Shown here: positions 1 to 10,600 of the stretch, piece by piece | Layout: each line of letters starts with the position of its first letter | Position numbering within the stretch: the first letter of the stretch is position 1 | Source: Streptomyces lydicus | Lineage (GTDB): Bacteria > Actinomycetota > Actinomycetes > Streptomycetales > Streptomycetaceae | NCBI RefSeq assembly: GCF_000717345.1 | Contig: NZ_JNZA01000011.1 | Span: 1 to 64,000, forward strand | Length of the DNA stretch: 64,000 bases | Direction of reading: 5' to 3' | Program-made: the position numbers and the translations under genes | Notes under the pieces: generated by a model | Database searches by the model: none | Seen by the model: only the letters and a program-made list of their open reading frames with translations | Told to the model about the DNA's origin: nothing

Positions 1-612
1 AGGGGGTTTGTTCGCGCCTTTCGGCGTGATCACTACGTTAGCGGAATTCCTCGTCGGCACATAATCGCGCCGCGGTCCGAATTTCGGCATGCCGAAATTT
101 TTCCCGGTGAGGGGCCGTGCAGTAGTGGTGTGCCGCGAAGCGGCGGGATGGCTGCTCAGGACCTGTCGGCCCCGTGGCAACTCGAAGAACCTACACGATC
201 CTATGGGTGCTCCACGACTTGGGGGCACCTTCGCGGTGGTTCGAGCTCTCCCGGACCGCTGCGTCGCCAGACCACCTGGTCGCTGGGGCACCCAGGTTTC
301 GCCGTTGTCCAGGAGGAGGCTTCCTGCCCAGCCCGGCCTGCCCGAGCACCCGGCCTACCCGCATCGTCCCCGTCTTCGACGAGGCACCGGGTCCCTCCGG
401 GCCCAGGAAGTCTTCGTAGCTCACGGCCACGCACGGCCCCCGAAGACGATGGCGGAATCAGTCAAAGAGGCATGAAAAGCCTCTCGGTGCCCCCGTACCA
501 AGCGGATGTTCTGGGTCCAGGCGTTCGTCCCGCCGCTCGGCGTGGTCTTGCAGGCGGGGCATAGCAGCGCCAGACCCAGGTGCCATTCTGCGGAAGCGCT
601 CGGCGGCGGCCC
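1..612. other. Stretch without a recognisable gene
   Basis: No reading frame here looks like a known protein. A perfect 20-bp palindrome lies at 80-99 and a small hairpin (AGAGGC/GCCTCT, 466-484) further on. On the minus strand near 430-600 one frame has a CPAC zinc-ribbon-like motif and could be the tail of a lost gene, but it is too short to name. Confidence 0.4.
80..99. promoter_or_regulatory. 20-bp perfect palindrome, possible operator
   Basis: The bases AATTTCGGCA are followed directly by their reverse complement. The site is AT-rich for this genome and could bind a dimeric regulator. No intact gene is close enough to assign it to. Confidence 0.25.
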
Positions 613-1198
613 CGGATCCACCCTGGGGGCCACACTGCTGGCGGTGACCTCCGCCATCGCCTTCGCCACGATCCTGGCGGTGGTGGCCGGACTCACCCTC
701 ACCTCGTCCGCCTCCTTCGCCCACGACCTGTACGCCCACGCCGTGCGCAAGGGGAAGGCGAGTGAGCGCGAGGAGATCAGAGCGGCGCGGTTCGCCGCGG
801 TCGGGATCGGCATGGTGGCCGTCGTACTGAGCATGTCGCCGACAAGCTCAACACCGCGGCGCTGGTGGCACTGGCCTTCGCCATCGCGGCCTCGGCCAAT
901 CTGCCGACGATCCTGTACAGCCTGTTCTGGCGGTTCAACACCACCGGTGCGTTGTGCACTATCTACGGCGGCCTGGCGACTTCGGTGGTGCTGGTGATCT
1001 TCTCCCCGGTCGTCTCCAGCACCCCGGCCTCGCTGGTGTGCGGACTTCCACTGGTTCCCACTGGAGAACCCCGGCCTGGTCTCCATCCCGATCGGCTTCC
1101 TGTCCGGCTGGCTGGGCACCCTCGCCTCCCGCGAGACCGACCCGGACAAGTACGCGGAGCTGGAAGTCCGTTCCCTCACCGGTGCCGGCGCGCACTGA
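613..1198 (+). pseudogene. 3' remnant of a cation/acetate symporter (ActP-like, SSS family)
   Basis: About 190 codons of the C-terminal end of a sodium:solute symporter of the acetate-permease type remain, from a family of roughly 540 residues. The frame starts with GATLLAVTSAIAFATILAVVAG, changes near 840 (continuing [20 protein letters not shown]) and again near 1045 (continuing [16 protein letters not shown]), and ends LTGAGAH at a TGA at 1196-1198. The N-terminal two thirds are absent, so no working transporter can be made. The stop codon abuts the broken end of the eccC relic on the opposite strand, which points to a rearrangement. Confidence 0.85.
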
Positions 1199-3014
1199 CC
1201 CCCGGCTCCGCGTCGCGCAACTGCTCGTACGGCCGGTCCACCACGCCGAGGGGAACGCGAAGGGCGCCATGGCGCGCGGACTCCCCTGCGGCCATGCCAC
1301 GGCCCGGGTCGGGCGCGATCCCGGGCAGCAGGTGGTCCAGGCTCGGCGACTCGTCGAGCGGGGGCAGCCAGACCTGCCGGGCCGGCGGGCCGGCGTCGAC
1401 GAGTCGGTCGACCATCACTTCCAGCAGGCTGTCGCCGCCCTCGCCGCGCCCGGTGGGCCCGGTCTCCTGCTCTGCGTCGGCTCCGAGCGCGGTGGCCGAC
1501 GGAGGGGCGTGGTGCGTCGGTTCGGGTTCCGGGGCGGAGGCCGGCGCCAGCTCCAGCCGGAACGGCACGACCTCGCAGGCGACCCTGGCCGCCCGCACGC
1601 TCGGCGTCGATGCCACCGGCGGCAGATAGCCGTGTCCGGGCTCCGAGGGCAGTTCGTAGGCGCTGGGCGACCCGATCACGCTCCGGGACTCCATCGAGGA
1701 GAAGGTGCGCAGCGCGATCCGGTACGACAGATGTCCTTCCACCCGGTTGATCCGGCCCTCGTCCAGTCTCTGGGAGGCCAGCAGCAGGTGGATGCCGAGG
1801 CTGCGCCCCACTCGCTCGATCATCACGAACAGCTCGACGAAGTCCGGCTTGGACGCCAGCAGTTCGAAGAACTCGTCGACCACGATCACCAGCGACGAAG
1901 CGGCGCGAGCCGGGCACCGGCGAGGCGTGCCTTCTCGTAGTCGAACAGTGAGCTCCGCTGCCGCCTCGGTGAGCAGGTCCGCCTCCGCGTCGGCGGTAGT
2001 CTCGCCGGTGGGGAAGTGACCGTGGCGTTCTCCACGGTGAGCCGCAGCACCTTGGGCCGCCGCGCAGGGAGCCGGTGACGTCGAGCACCACCGCACAGCG
2101 CACCCCGCCGTCGAGCAGCCGGCATCGTTCAGGAGGTCCACTCCGTCGGCGACGATCACCATGAACGGTTCCGTCGTCCCGGGAACGGCCGACTGGTCAT
2201 GATCGGGCCGGTCGGCGAACTCGGCGCCCAGCAGCTCCATCAGCCCGTCATGGTCCTGGGCCGCCAGCCGCAGCGGGCCCGTGGCGTCCTCCCGCTCCGG
2301 GTGAGCGTTGTGGGGCAACCACTTCACCCAGTCCCACTCCGCCCGCCCAGCGTCGTCGGTGCGCAGCGCGATCCGCAGTTCGTCAGGCGAGTGGAAGGTG
2401 GCGAGCTGCCCGACGAGCGCCCGCGCCAGGCCGAGGACGCCCTCCCGGTCCCCCACCAGCTCCACGCTGGTGAACCGGCGCAGCACCACTGTCACCGGGA
2501 CACCGGGTACGGCCCTGCTGGCGCGGGCGAACCGCCGCAGCGACACGGCCGAGAGCGGCTCCAGATCCTCCACCGGCTTGGTGTGCGGCGGGACGTACTC
2601 CAGCGCGGCCCGCCGCGTGCCCACCCCGGTCCGTACATGGGCGAAGTCCTGGTGGCCCGGCCGCCGTTCCCACAGGCGGGGGCCGGTGGCGAGCGCGGGG
2701 AGGTGCTGCGGTCGCGGGTTGTCCCAGCACACCGCCGCCCGCTGTTCCTCAGCCGCCGCTCTGGCCTGCGGCCGCAGCTGCGCGAGGTACCGCAGGTAGT
2801 CCCGCCGCTCGGCCCGGATCCGACGCTTGCGCTCCGCGCCTCCCCTGCCGAGCTGACTGAAGGTCATGCTGAGCATGGCGATGCCCATCACCCCCGACAT
2901 CAAATAGCTCGTGGGGGAACTGCCGCCCGTGGAGAACATCAGCACCATCGCCGTGCCCTCAGGCCCATCGGCAGGTAGAGCAGCATCGGCGTGCGGCGAG
3001 CGCTTGACGATCAC
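1199..3014 (-). pseudogene. Degenerate EccC-type ATPase of a type VII secretion system
   Basis: The minus-strand frame beginning at 3014 has a membrane segment (about residues 23-55), then the typical EccC stretch ERRDYLRYLAQLR, RLWERRP, TKPVEDLEPLS and WDWVKWLPHN. Frame breaks follow near 2120 and 2070 (VVLDVTGSL and the LTEAAAEL stretch lie in other frames). Reading then resumes at DYEKARLAG and at the Walker B stretch IVVDEFFELL, continuing to LLLASQRLDEG. The roughly 240 codons that should hold the first P-loop are missing, and the second and third ATPase domains are cut away at the junction with the symporter remnant. EccC drives export of WXG100 proteins through the membrane; this copy cannot. 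Confidence 0.85.
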
Positions 3015-3162
3015 GGTACTCAGCGGGTCGGCTCTCCTGCTCGTGACGCCCTCTCCCTATGGGGGCCGGGGAGCCGCCGCGCCGTGAGCGCGCGGTGGCG
3101 AGGGACGGTGCCCGGACGACCGCCGAGACGTGCCCACCCTTACAGGTTCTGCGGTGACCTGC

Positions 3163-3788
3163 TCATATCGGAAGGCGTACGCGACGGCGTGGGCCCGGTT
3201 TGCGCAGCTGCAACCTGCTCATGGCCCCATAGATGATGTTCTTGATGGTCCGCTCCGAGTAGTTCAGCCGCTGCGCGATAGCGGCGGTCTCCAGGCCGTC
3301 GGCGAGGAGCTTGATGACCTCCACGCCCGGGTCACCAGGCCGTTGGTCGTCAGGCCGATCGGCGTCAGTACATCCGACTGGACCGCCCTGGCCCAGTCGA
3401 GCAGCCAGGCCGCCCCCTGTGTGGGCAGCTCGGCGCGCCCGTCCCTGGCCCCTATGACCGCCCGTAGCAGCCGCTCGGTGCTGGCCTCACCGCGCGGGAT
3501 CAGGCTGATCAGACCGCAGTTGACGGCGCGTAGGAGATGCTGCGTGCGCACCATGTCCCCGCCCAGCACCACGCGCATCCGTGGGTTGGCCGCGTCACGG
3601 ACCGCCCGCTCGATGGAGTCCAGGGTCTCCGCGGTGATCTCACCCGCGAGCACCAGCAGGACGTCGGCCTCGGCACTGCACTCCGCGGCAAGCAGGCTGA
3701 CGGTGGGGTACGGCCGCAAGAGGGCGGCGGCCCCGGCGCCGCTGATGGGGTCGGCAGCCAGGATGGTGAAAGAAACGCTCTCCAACAC
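3163..3788 (-). pseudogene. LuxR-type regulator, frameshifted before the HTH
   Basis: The N-terminal part (MLESVSFTILAADPISGAGA onward) resembles a receiver-like domain that keeps few of the phosphorylation residues. Near 3333 the reading frame breaks just where the LuxR helix-turn-helix should begin. The HTH is still readable in another frame (EVIKLLADGLETAAIAQRL, then YSERTIKNIIYGAMSRLQLR), and a second indel near 3200 scrambles the end. Without the shift it would be about 210 residues. It lies upstream of the eccC relic on the same strand and may once have regulated that secretion locus; this is inference from position. Confidence 0.8.
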
Positions 3789-4516
3789 TTCTCCTGTTGG
3801 CGCCTTGGTCTACGACGGGCCGGACCCGCGCCACTGGACGGGCATAGGGCGGTTCCCACGCTCCACCACAGGGAGCGGCGTCCGACCGCAAGTAGCACGC
3901 TAAGGACCGCGCCCCTCGGCACACATGACGGCACTCGCCGAAAGGTTTGCGCCGCAAGGACCGAAGAGGTTGTTGCGGCGCCTGCCGCCCGAACCCGGAT
4001 CCCCCGCCGACCAGGGCTGGCCGAAAGGCAGTCGCCCACGGGAGGTCCACCTCAACGGTCAGGGCGCAGCGGCCGTACGGCCGGGCCGGCACTGCTCCGG
4101 CGTCGCCGCCTGTCGACGTCGCCGACGGTGGCCGTCGGGGGATCTTTGGGCCGCGGCGGTTTCTCAGTCGGGAGGAAGAGGGAACTCAACAGGTGGGGCC
4201 GGACACCACGCAGCGGGCCGGCCCCGAACAAAGGCCCCCGCCGGCACCCGCCCGCGGAGGGCCTCACTTCTCACTTGCTCTCACACGCGTCTCACCAGCA
4301 CCGTCGACGCACCGGGACCACGAGGCCCCCACCTGAGCAAACGGCCCCGTCCTGGACCACGCGGAGGCCAGAAGACGGCTCCGGCAACTTGTGCCGTGCC
4401 GTGCCGCACCGCTCCGCCGATGCCACCACACGCCAAGATCCGGGCCGGGTGCGGACCAACTCGACTTCACAGCCAGCAGCGGCCGCAGCGGTGTGACACC
4501 AGCAGACGAAGAACCC
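3789..4516. other. Stretch without a recognisable gene
   Basis: Several open frames exist on both strands, but they have no recognisable motifs and no convincing ribosome binding sites; they look like chance frames in GC-rich DNA. It lies between the regulator relic and the methyltransferase-tail fragment. Confidence 0.4.
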
Positions 4517-4576
4517 TTACTTCGCCCGCTCCAGGGTGACCACGCACTCCACATGATGCGTCATCGGAAAGATGTC
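4517..4576 (-). pseudogene. Detached 3' tail of a TrmA/RumA-family RNA methyltransferase gene
   Basis: Read on the minus strand, the bases encode DIFPMTHHVECVVTLERAK and a TAA stop at 4517-4519. This is the extreme C-terminus of a class I RNA methyltransferase, including the HVE glutamate. The intact gene at 15736-17064 ends with the corresponding DLFPMTHHVECVVVLEKAAKGA, so the two tails are related but not identical. No homology continues upstream of about 4576. A lone gene tail of this kind is what integration into a gene's 3' end, or a recombination between related genes, would leave. Confidence 0.7.
4539..4564. repeat. Left copy of 26-bp direct repeat (candidate att site)
   Basis: Identical to 15767-15792 over 26 bases, starting ACCACGCACTCC and ending GATGCGTCAT; after one mismatch both copies continue GGAAA. 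Both lie in the same orientation inside the 3' end of a methyltransferase coding sequence, 11,228 bp apart. The DNA between is accessory in character. Confidence 0.6.
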
Positions 4577-4811
4577 GCAAAACGAGAGATGTGACATAGC
4601 AACAGCTCAACATCCCTTTCCCGGCTTGCCGTAGGGGCCTTCGAGCACTCGGAGCGTCAAACGAGCGTCACGGCCGGCCGGGCCCCCGCTCCGTCGACCG
4701 GAACGGCTCCGGCAACAGAGCTGCCTCACCGTCGGCGCCGGTAGCCCGCGCCGTGCCCGAGGCCACGAAGAGCTGTCTCCCAGCGAAAGCGAGAGCGCTT
4801 CGCCGACACTG
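4577..4811. other. Stretch without a recognisable gene
   Basis: No recognisable protein. It may hold the decayed N-terminal part of the PepSY-type gene that follows, but no signal peptide or start can be made out. Confidence 0.3.
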
Positions 4812-5355
4812 ATGACCGAGGAGCAGAAGAAACGCAAGGAACTGATCCGCCACCAAGGTCACCTACGACAAGGTCGCCATCACGGCTGGGGGCGGTCTCG
4901 GACAGCAAGCTCATCGAGCTCGGACTTCAAGGGTCAGGGGGACGGGACGACGACGAGAGCGCGAGCCCGAGCCCTTCGCCGACGGGCAGTGCCACACCCG
5001 GTGCCGGAGCGCAGTGGGTCGCGACCGTCGCCACCAAGAGCGGGACGAAACACAAGGTCCGCATCGACGTTGTCTCCGGCAAGGTCGCCAGCTCGTCCGA
5101 GGGCTCCGACCAGGACACCTCGGACAAGGCCCGGACGGTCAAGCGGATGGCCGAGGCCAAGCAGACGCCGCAGCAGGCGGCGAAGGCCGGCTCGGCGGGA
5201 AAGAAGGGCACGGTGTCGTTCATCGACCTGGACGACAACGACAAGGACGTCCTTGGCTGAAAGACCGATGTCGTCACGGGACTGGAACCTTCGACATCAA
5301 CGCGTCCAACGGCTCCGTGACGCACGAGGAGACTGACAGCAACTCAAGCGGATAC
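4812..5355 (+). pseudogene. Decayed PepSY-type secreted protein
   Basis: Pieces in different frames read in order: TEEQKKRKELIR, KVTYDKVAITA, SSSSDFKGQG, then a long clean piece WVATVATKSGTKHKVRIDVV followed by SGKVASSSEGSDQD. A stop at about 5258 precedes a further piece in another frame, GTFDINASNGSVTHEETDSN. The repeated pattern of a strand, a short DSG/KSG turn and a TGKV-type ending is that of PepSY domains, found in streptomycete secreted proteins. At least three indels are needed to join the pieces. The right end runs directly into the IS element. The family call rests on motif pattern only. Confidence 0.55.
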
Positions 5356-5394
5356 CCCCTGTGGGCTCCCGCTCCGTACGGGCCGGGGCATTCC

Positions 5395-5961
5395 CTATAG
5401 ACCGCGCGTGACGTCCGGGTCCCTCAGCCCCTTCATCAGCTCGGTGATGACCTCGCGGTCCCGCACCTCGTTGTTGTACGGGCCCGGAGCGGCGGTCTCC
5501 TGGCGGGACACGAACTGCGGCATGTCACGCAACCCGGCGAACGGGCTGGCCAGTTCCTGGACGGCGGCGAAGCCCTCAACCAGCACTGTCGCTTCGTAGC
5601 GGACGGCGAGTTTGTCGTACCGAGTGGCAACGGCCCGGTGGCGCTTGAGCCGCTTGATCCCGCACTCGACCGCGTGCCGCTGCTTGTAGTCATCCTTGTC
5701 GAACTTCGGCGGCCGCCCGCCACGCGATCCACGCTTGAGGCGATTACGGACCCGGTCCGCCGGAACCGGGATGGTGGCCTTGATCCCGCGTCTGCGCAGG
5801 TAGGAACGATTGCCACGGGAGTCGTATGCCTTGTCGGCCCACACCCGGTCCGGACACTTGCGCGGCCTGCCGAGCCCCAGCCTCGGGGCCCGGATGGCCT
5901 CCAGGACCGCTTCGAACTGCGGGGAGTCGCCCCGATGCCCAGCCGTGATCACGACGGACAA
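5395..5961 (-). CDS. IS5-family transposase, downstream frame (OrfB)
   Basis: Carries the second catalytic aspartate ([18 protein letters not shown]) and the glutamate ([21 protein letters not shown]). The homologous frame really begins upstream, at about 6085 ([10 protein letters not shown], then [17 protein letters not shown]), so OrfB is probably made by -1 frameshifting from OrfA; the TTG at 5961 is only the first in-frame start codon. The canonical protein ends shortly after YEATVLV, but this one runs about 60 residues further (ending [10 protein letters not shown]). That tail probably comes from DNA at the insertion site or from an indel. Confidence 0.7.
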   Translation of the reverse strand: MSVVITAGHRGDSPQFEAVLEAIRAPRLGLGRPRKCPDRVWADKAYDSRGNRSYLRRRGIKATIPVPADRVRNRLKRGSRGGRPPKFDKDDYKQRHAVECGIKRLKRHRAVATRYDKLAVRYEATVLVEGFAAVQELASPFAGLRDMPQFVSRQETAAPGPYNNEVRDREVITELMKGLRDPDVTRGL

Positions 5962-6428
5962 GGGCTTCTTCCCCTGCTCGACTGTGAGGTGGATTTTGCT
6001 GGCCAGTCCGCCCCGGGAGCGTCCGAGGCCGTGGTCAGCCGGCTCGACGAAGATCCCGCCGGGCGGTTCCTTCTGGAGCTCCCCCCTTTCACCGCTCTTG
6101 CGGCGTGCTGGTGCGCCCAGCAGACGGTGGCGTCGACATTGAGGTCCCGGGTGATCAGGCCCTTCGTGTCCGCCTCGGCCTGGAGTTGGGTGAGGATCCT
6201 TGCCCAGGTGCCGTCCCGCTGCCAGCGCCGGAACAGGTCATAGACCCGGCGCCACGGCCCACAACGTTCGGGCACGTCCCGCCAGGGAGCACCGCTCCGG
6301 GTCCGCCACCATATGCCGTCTATCAACTGCCGTCGCGTCCACACCTGCGGACGACCCGGCGTGATGCCCGTCGGCAGCAGAGGCTCCGCCGGGCCCACTG
6401 GCCGTTCGTCAGATCCCCAACGTCCCAT
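5949..6428 (-). CDS. IS5-family transposase, upstream frame (OrfA)
   Basis: This frame encodes the N-terminal part of a DDE transposase: an HTH-like region with [20 protein letters not shown] and [14 protein letters not shown], then the first catalytic aspartate in [14 protein letters not shown]. The usual first 15 residues (LTDxQWxxIEPLLP) are distorted here to [14 protein letters not shown], suggesting small indels close to the start. After AVKGG the family sequence continues in the -1 frame; the remainder of this frame is out-of-frame translation. Expression as a fusion with OrfB is expected in this IS group. Confidence 0.75.
   Translation of the reverse strand: MGRWGSDERPVGPAEPLLPTGITPGRPQVWTRRQLIDGIWWRTRSGAPWRDVPERCGPWRRVYDLFRRWQRDGTWARILTQLQAEADTKGLITRDLNVDATVCWAHQHAARAVKGGSSRRNRPAGSSSSRLTTASDAPGADWPAKSTSQSSRGRSPCPS
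6080..6090 (-). promoter_or_regulatory. Putative -1 ribosomal frameshift site of the IS5 transposase
   Basis: On the minus strand the bases GTG AAA GGG GGG AGC form an A3G6 run. Re-reading one G moves the ribosome from the OrfA frame into the frame where the conserved ELQKEPPGG sequence begins. Slippery A/G runs at this place are known in IS427-group elements. A simple indel mutation cannot be excluded from sequence alone. Confidence 0.5.
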
Positions 6429-6433
6429 AGGAC

Positions 6434-7149
6434 GTGATCAACCACGAACAAGATCCACTTTCGCAACGGACCCTAAGCGGGTTGAGCCCGCGCCGGTTCG
6501 GCAGGCTGATCACCGCGTTGAGCCGCGAGGGTGCGGACCCGGTGCGCAAGGGCCGACCCTGGAGCTGTCGCTGGAGGAGCGCGTGCTCCAGGTCGCCGCC
6601 TACTGGCGGACGAACCTGGCCCTGCGCCAACTAACCCTGCTGTTCGGAGCGTCCAAGACTGTGGCGGGCCGCACCGTCGACCGCCTCGGAACGTCGCTCG
6701 CGCTCCAGCAACGCCAGGGGATTCGTGAGAACACCGTGCTGCTCGCGGACGGCGCCCTGTCCCCCACCCGCGATCACCAGTGGGCGAGCAGTCGAAGAAC
6801 TGCCGCTGCTCCACCAACCATCAGGTCCTCATCGACGCAGGCACCCGCCTCGTCGTCACCGTCGGCCCGCCCCTGCCCGGCAACCGCAACGGCTGCAATG
6901 CATGGGAGCCGTCCGGAGCGAGAGCCGCCGTCGGCAACACCATGGTCATCGCGGACGGCGGCTACCGGGGCACAAGCCTGGTCATCCCGCACCGGCGCGA
7001 GAAGGGCCAGACCAACTCACGGCCTGAAAAGAGGAACGCAACGCCTCCCACACGCAAGGTCCGCGCCCGCCTCGAGCACGCCTTCGCCCGCATGAAGACC
7101 TGGAGATCCTCCGCGACTCCACAACCTCACCCTCGCCGGATGGCCGTGA
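6434..7149 (+). pseudogene. Decayed DDE_Tnp_4-type transposase (IS5 family)
   Basis: The transposase is readable in three frames in turn: LSGLSPRRFGRLITALSREG, then ELSLEERVLQVAAYWRTNLA with ADGALSPTRDH, then EQSKNCRCSTNHQVLIDAGT with IADGGYRGTSLVIPHRR and RARLEHAFARMKTW. The three catalytic acidic residues (ADG, IADGG, LEH) remain encoded, but frame breaks near 6565 and 6780 separate them. About 20 codons of the conserved ILRDCRLKGDG to LHN region are deleted before the final LTLAG. It is not the same IS subgroup as the neighbour. Confidence 0.8.
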
Positions 7150-7665
7150 AACTACGCTGGCCAACAAGCATGCCGTAGATCATTTACGGGACAGCGCTTG
7201 GAGATTTCCGCCCGGAATTAGCCAGTCCGCGGCACCTAACTGGCCATCTGAGGAAAAGCCAGTTGATACAGGGTTATTACCGCTTAGTCTCTACCCTCTG
7301 CCGCCATGCCCTGAACAGACGACGCATGATCACCACACTGCATGGGGTTGCCACCACAACTGCGGCAACGAAACGACGGGAAAATGTCATGACGTAGAGC
7401 ACAGGGTCAAAATCCGCATGACGGGCAGATCTCCCTGCCGGAGCAGAGATGCGATTGACGCCTCTACAGGTCGCGACGACGAAGCTGATAGACGAAAAGG
7501 CCGACACCTTCAGAATTTCGTCGCAGGCCCCCCAGCGGGGCAGCCATTATTGCAGGACCTGAATAGATACACACGCCCATTGCGCAATAGAGAGCACCAC
7601 AACCATCCCTGAAAAGGCAGTGGTTGACACACTCCTGCGCTCACATCGACTCTTCAGGAATTAAC
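7150..7665. other. Intergenic region upstream of the secreted-protein cassette
   Basis: Noticeably richer in A and T than the flanking core. A 76-codon minus-strand frame (7277-7507) has no recognisable features. The stretch presumably contains the cassette promoter; I could not identify -10/-35 elements with confidence. Confidence 0.4.
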
Positions 7666-10600
7666 TTGATACGTCGTCACCGCGTAACGAAGCGTCTGCC
7701 CACACCATTGCTCCTCGCCACAGCCATGCTGGTCGCGAGCGGACCTTCGGTGTCGCAGGCGCTCGCCGTCGAACCCTCGCCACCGTCCGCGAGACTGAAG
7801 GGGTGGGACGCGGTCGCAGCCGCCGAACACAAGTTATCCGACAAGCCCCGCTCGAGCCGCGTAGCTAGCCCGGACATCAACCTCGGAAAGAGCTGGAAGC
7901 AGAGCAAGGACCGCGCCGTGATCGGCGTGGCCGACGTGAAGGCTTTCAAAATCCTCGCCGCCGATGAAGCGAAGGCGTACGACTGGAAGACAGTCGCGGC
8001 CCTTGCGGAACCGACCATGCCCGCCGACTCATGGATCGGTAACCAGTGCGTCATGGATCGCGACCATGTCGCCGCCGTGTACGCGCCCCGCACGTTCACC
8101 AACAAACCCGACCTGATGCAGGGAGGCGCGTTCGCGGCGATCGTCAGTACCACGACCGGTGCCGTGACGAAGTTGCCCTTCACTGCCTCTCTCGCCTACT
8201 TCGACCCCACGTGCAACCCGCAGACGCATACCGCAGCATTCACCGCCTACAGGGACATGAACGACCCGGCGAAGACGACGACGCGGGTGCTCACGGTCGA
8301 CACAGCAGGGAAAACGACCGCCGCCCCCGCCGTCGACGGTCAGGTGACCAGTGCGGTGCCGGTGGGGAACGGTGTGGTCGCCGCGCGCGGACGCCAACTC
8401 GTCCGCATTGACACGTCCGGCTCGATCACGAAGTTGACGACCGCCGGCAGCACGCCGTTCGACATTCACCTGGCGGCGGGGAAAATCGTGTTCGCAGATC
8501 GCAAGAACGACACCACGGCGCAGGTCAAGGTGCTCACGGGCCACGGCAGACCCGCCCTCGTCGCCTCCGGCCCTCTCTCCGACATGGACCTACACCAGGG
8601 CGAGGGTGGACGCGTGTTCCTCACGGGTCACCCCACGGACAGCCCCCGCCTGAAGGGCACCGGGATCAGCCGTCTCGCCGCGCCCGCTGGCGTCGCCATC
8701 TCCACCCACGGACGTCTCGCCGTGAACCCCGTCCTCACCCCCGGTATCCGCGCCGGACTCAACCGTATTTCTCACGCGGGCAAGGTGTTCAAGAAGGCGG
8801 AGGGTAAACAAGCGGCACCGCCCGCGCGTTCCCCGGAGCAGGTGGCACAGGACCCGGTCAAGATCACCTCGACCGCCACCACCACCGGCAAGGCGGTAGC
8901 CCAGTCGGTGGTTGAAGTCACGGCGGAGGACGGCAACAGCACCCTCAGTCCCGCCCTCGGCGGCACCGGTAAGCCGAGCGCCGCGCTCGCACCTCGTGCC
9001 GCGGGCGCCGGAGTCTCCCACGACCCCACCGACCCCGACCGCTGGTGCTCCATCTCCCGCAACGACGTGACGATGCAGGCACTGCAGCCCACACCGAACC
9101 AGGTGGAGTGGGCGGTCGACATGGCCGTCCGGGGCAAGCTGCGGGGCAGCCTGATCCGTCAGGGCGAGTACCGCAGTCAGACGGGCATGAGCACTATCGA
9201 CCCGCAGGGCCTGTTCCCGCCTCCGACGCTGAAGGGCGGCCAACGCATCCCCGCCAACGTCATGCTCGGCATCCTCGCCCAGGAATCCAACCTCTGGCAG
9301 GCCGAATCCGGTGTCATCCCCGGACAGACAGGCTCCCCGCTCGCTGCCGTCGACGGCTACTACGGCCACAAGGCGGACAAGGACGACCCATCCGCCTACT
9401 GGAAGATTCACTGGGACAAGTCCGACTGCGGCTACGGCGTCGGCCAGGTCACCGACGGCATGCGGAAGGCCGGCATGGAGAAGCCGACCGAGAAGGGCAT
9501 GGAGCCCAAGCTGCAGAAGGCGGTCGCGGTCGACTACGCAACCAACATCGCCGCCTCCATGTACATCCTCGCCGACAAGTGGAACGAGGTACACACCGAC
9601 GGGCAGAAGGTCACGGTCAACAACGATGATCCGAAGCGCGTGGAGAACTGGTTCACCGCCGCGTGGAACTACAACCTCGGCTTCAACGGCAAGGGTGCTC
9701 CGGGCAAGCCGTGGGGCCTCGGCTGGTACAACAACCCCGCCAACCCCTTTTACCCGCCCGGACGCGGCCCGTTCATGAACACGGACATGGACACGGAAGC
9801 CAATCACGACGCGGCGCACCCACAGGACTGGCCGTACGAGGAGAAGGTGATGGGCTGGTCCGCTTGGTCCATCGACACCGGATACTCCTACGGGACGGAC
9901 GGACGGCAGGACTGGAAGGGCGAGTCGGGCTTCAACTCGGCAGGCTTCCAGCCCGCTTGGTGGACCACCATTGCAAACCGTGCCACCGTCGCCCCACCCA
10001 TGTTCACCTTCTGCAACATCCACAACGGATGTGACCCGGCCAACCCGGCGGACTGCCCGGACGCCAAGTGCTACGAAAAGTTCTGGTGGAATCAGGAGAA
10101 CGCAACGTGGAAGAAGGATTGCGACAAGACTTGCGGTAACGAACTGATCAAGTATGCGACGGAGCGGCCCGAGCCAGGACGCGGCAACCGCCTCAAGTAC
10201 GGCGAGCCGGTCTGTTCCGGTACCCCGAAGGACGCAGATATCGTCGCCTCCGTCCCCGACGGGACGCAATCATGGAGCAGTTGTGGGCAGGTGAAGTCAT
10301 CGGGCAGTTTCCAGTTCACTTTCTATCCCGACTCTGACAACCACTATGAGGCCAAGGCGGATCTGTACCAGGTCGGCGGCGGCTACGGCGGCCACTTCTG
10401 GTACGCCCACACCCGTGACGGGGCTCACTACGGCGGCCCTTCAGGTCGCATGACGATCGACGGCACCTGGACTTTCGGTCAGAAAATGGACCTGGGCAAG
10501 GTATGGGTGCACCTGCCAGACACTGGAGCTCAGGCGAAGCACGCCAACTATGTGATCAAGGGCGTCGATGGCGGGGATCGCACGGTCACCATCAACGCCG

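Larger units (their letters stand above)
5395..6428 (-). mobile_element. IS5-family (IS427-like) insertion sequence
   Basis: The element consists of two overlapping transposase frames on the minus strand, as in the IS427/IS1031 group of IS5. I could not identify terminal inverted repeats or a target duplication, so the true ends are uncertain; the stated limits are those of the coding frames. It sits between the PepSY relic and a second, decayed transposase. Confidence 0.75.

Noticed and set aside
421..2103. A 560-codon minus-strand open frame
   Set aside because: Only short pieces match the eccC relic (VVLDVTGSL); the rest is out-of-frame translation of the eccC and symporter remnants.
7277..7507. 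A 76-codon minus-strand frame upstream of the secreted cassette
   Set aside because: No ribosome binding site, no recognisable motif, and base composition gives no third-position GC bias.
8590..10269. A 559-codon minus-strand open frame
   Set aside because: Antisense to the large secreted protein, whose signal peptide and enzyme motifs settle the coding strand.
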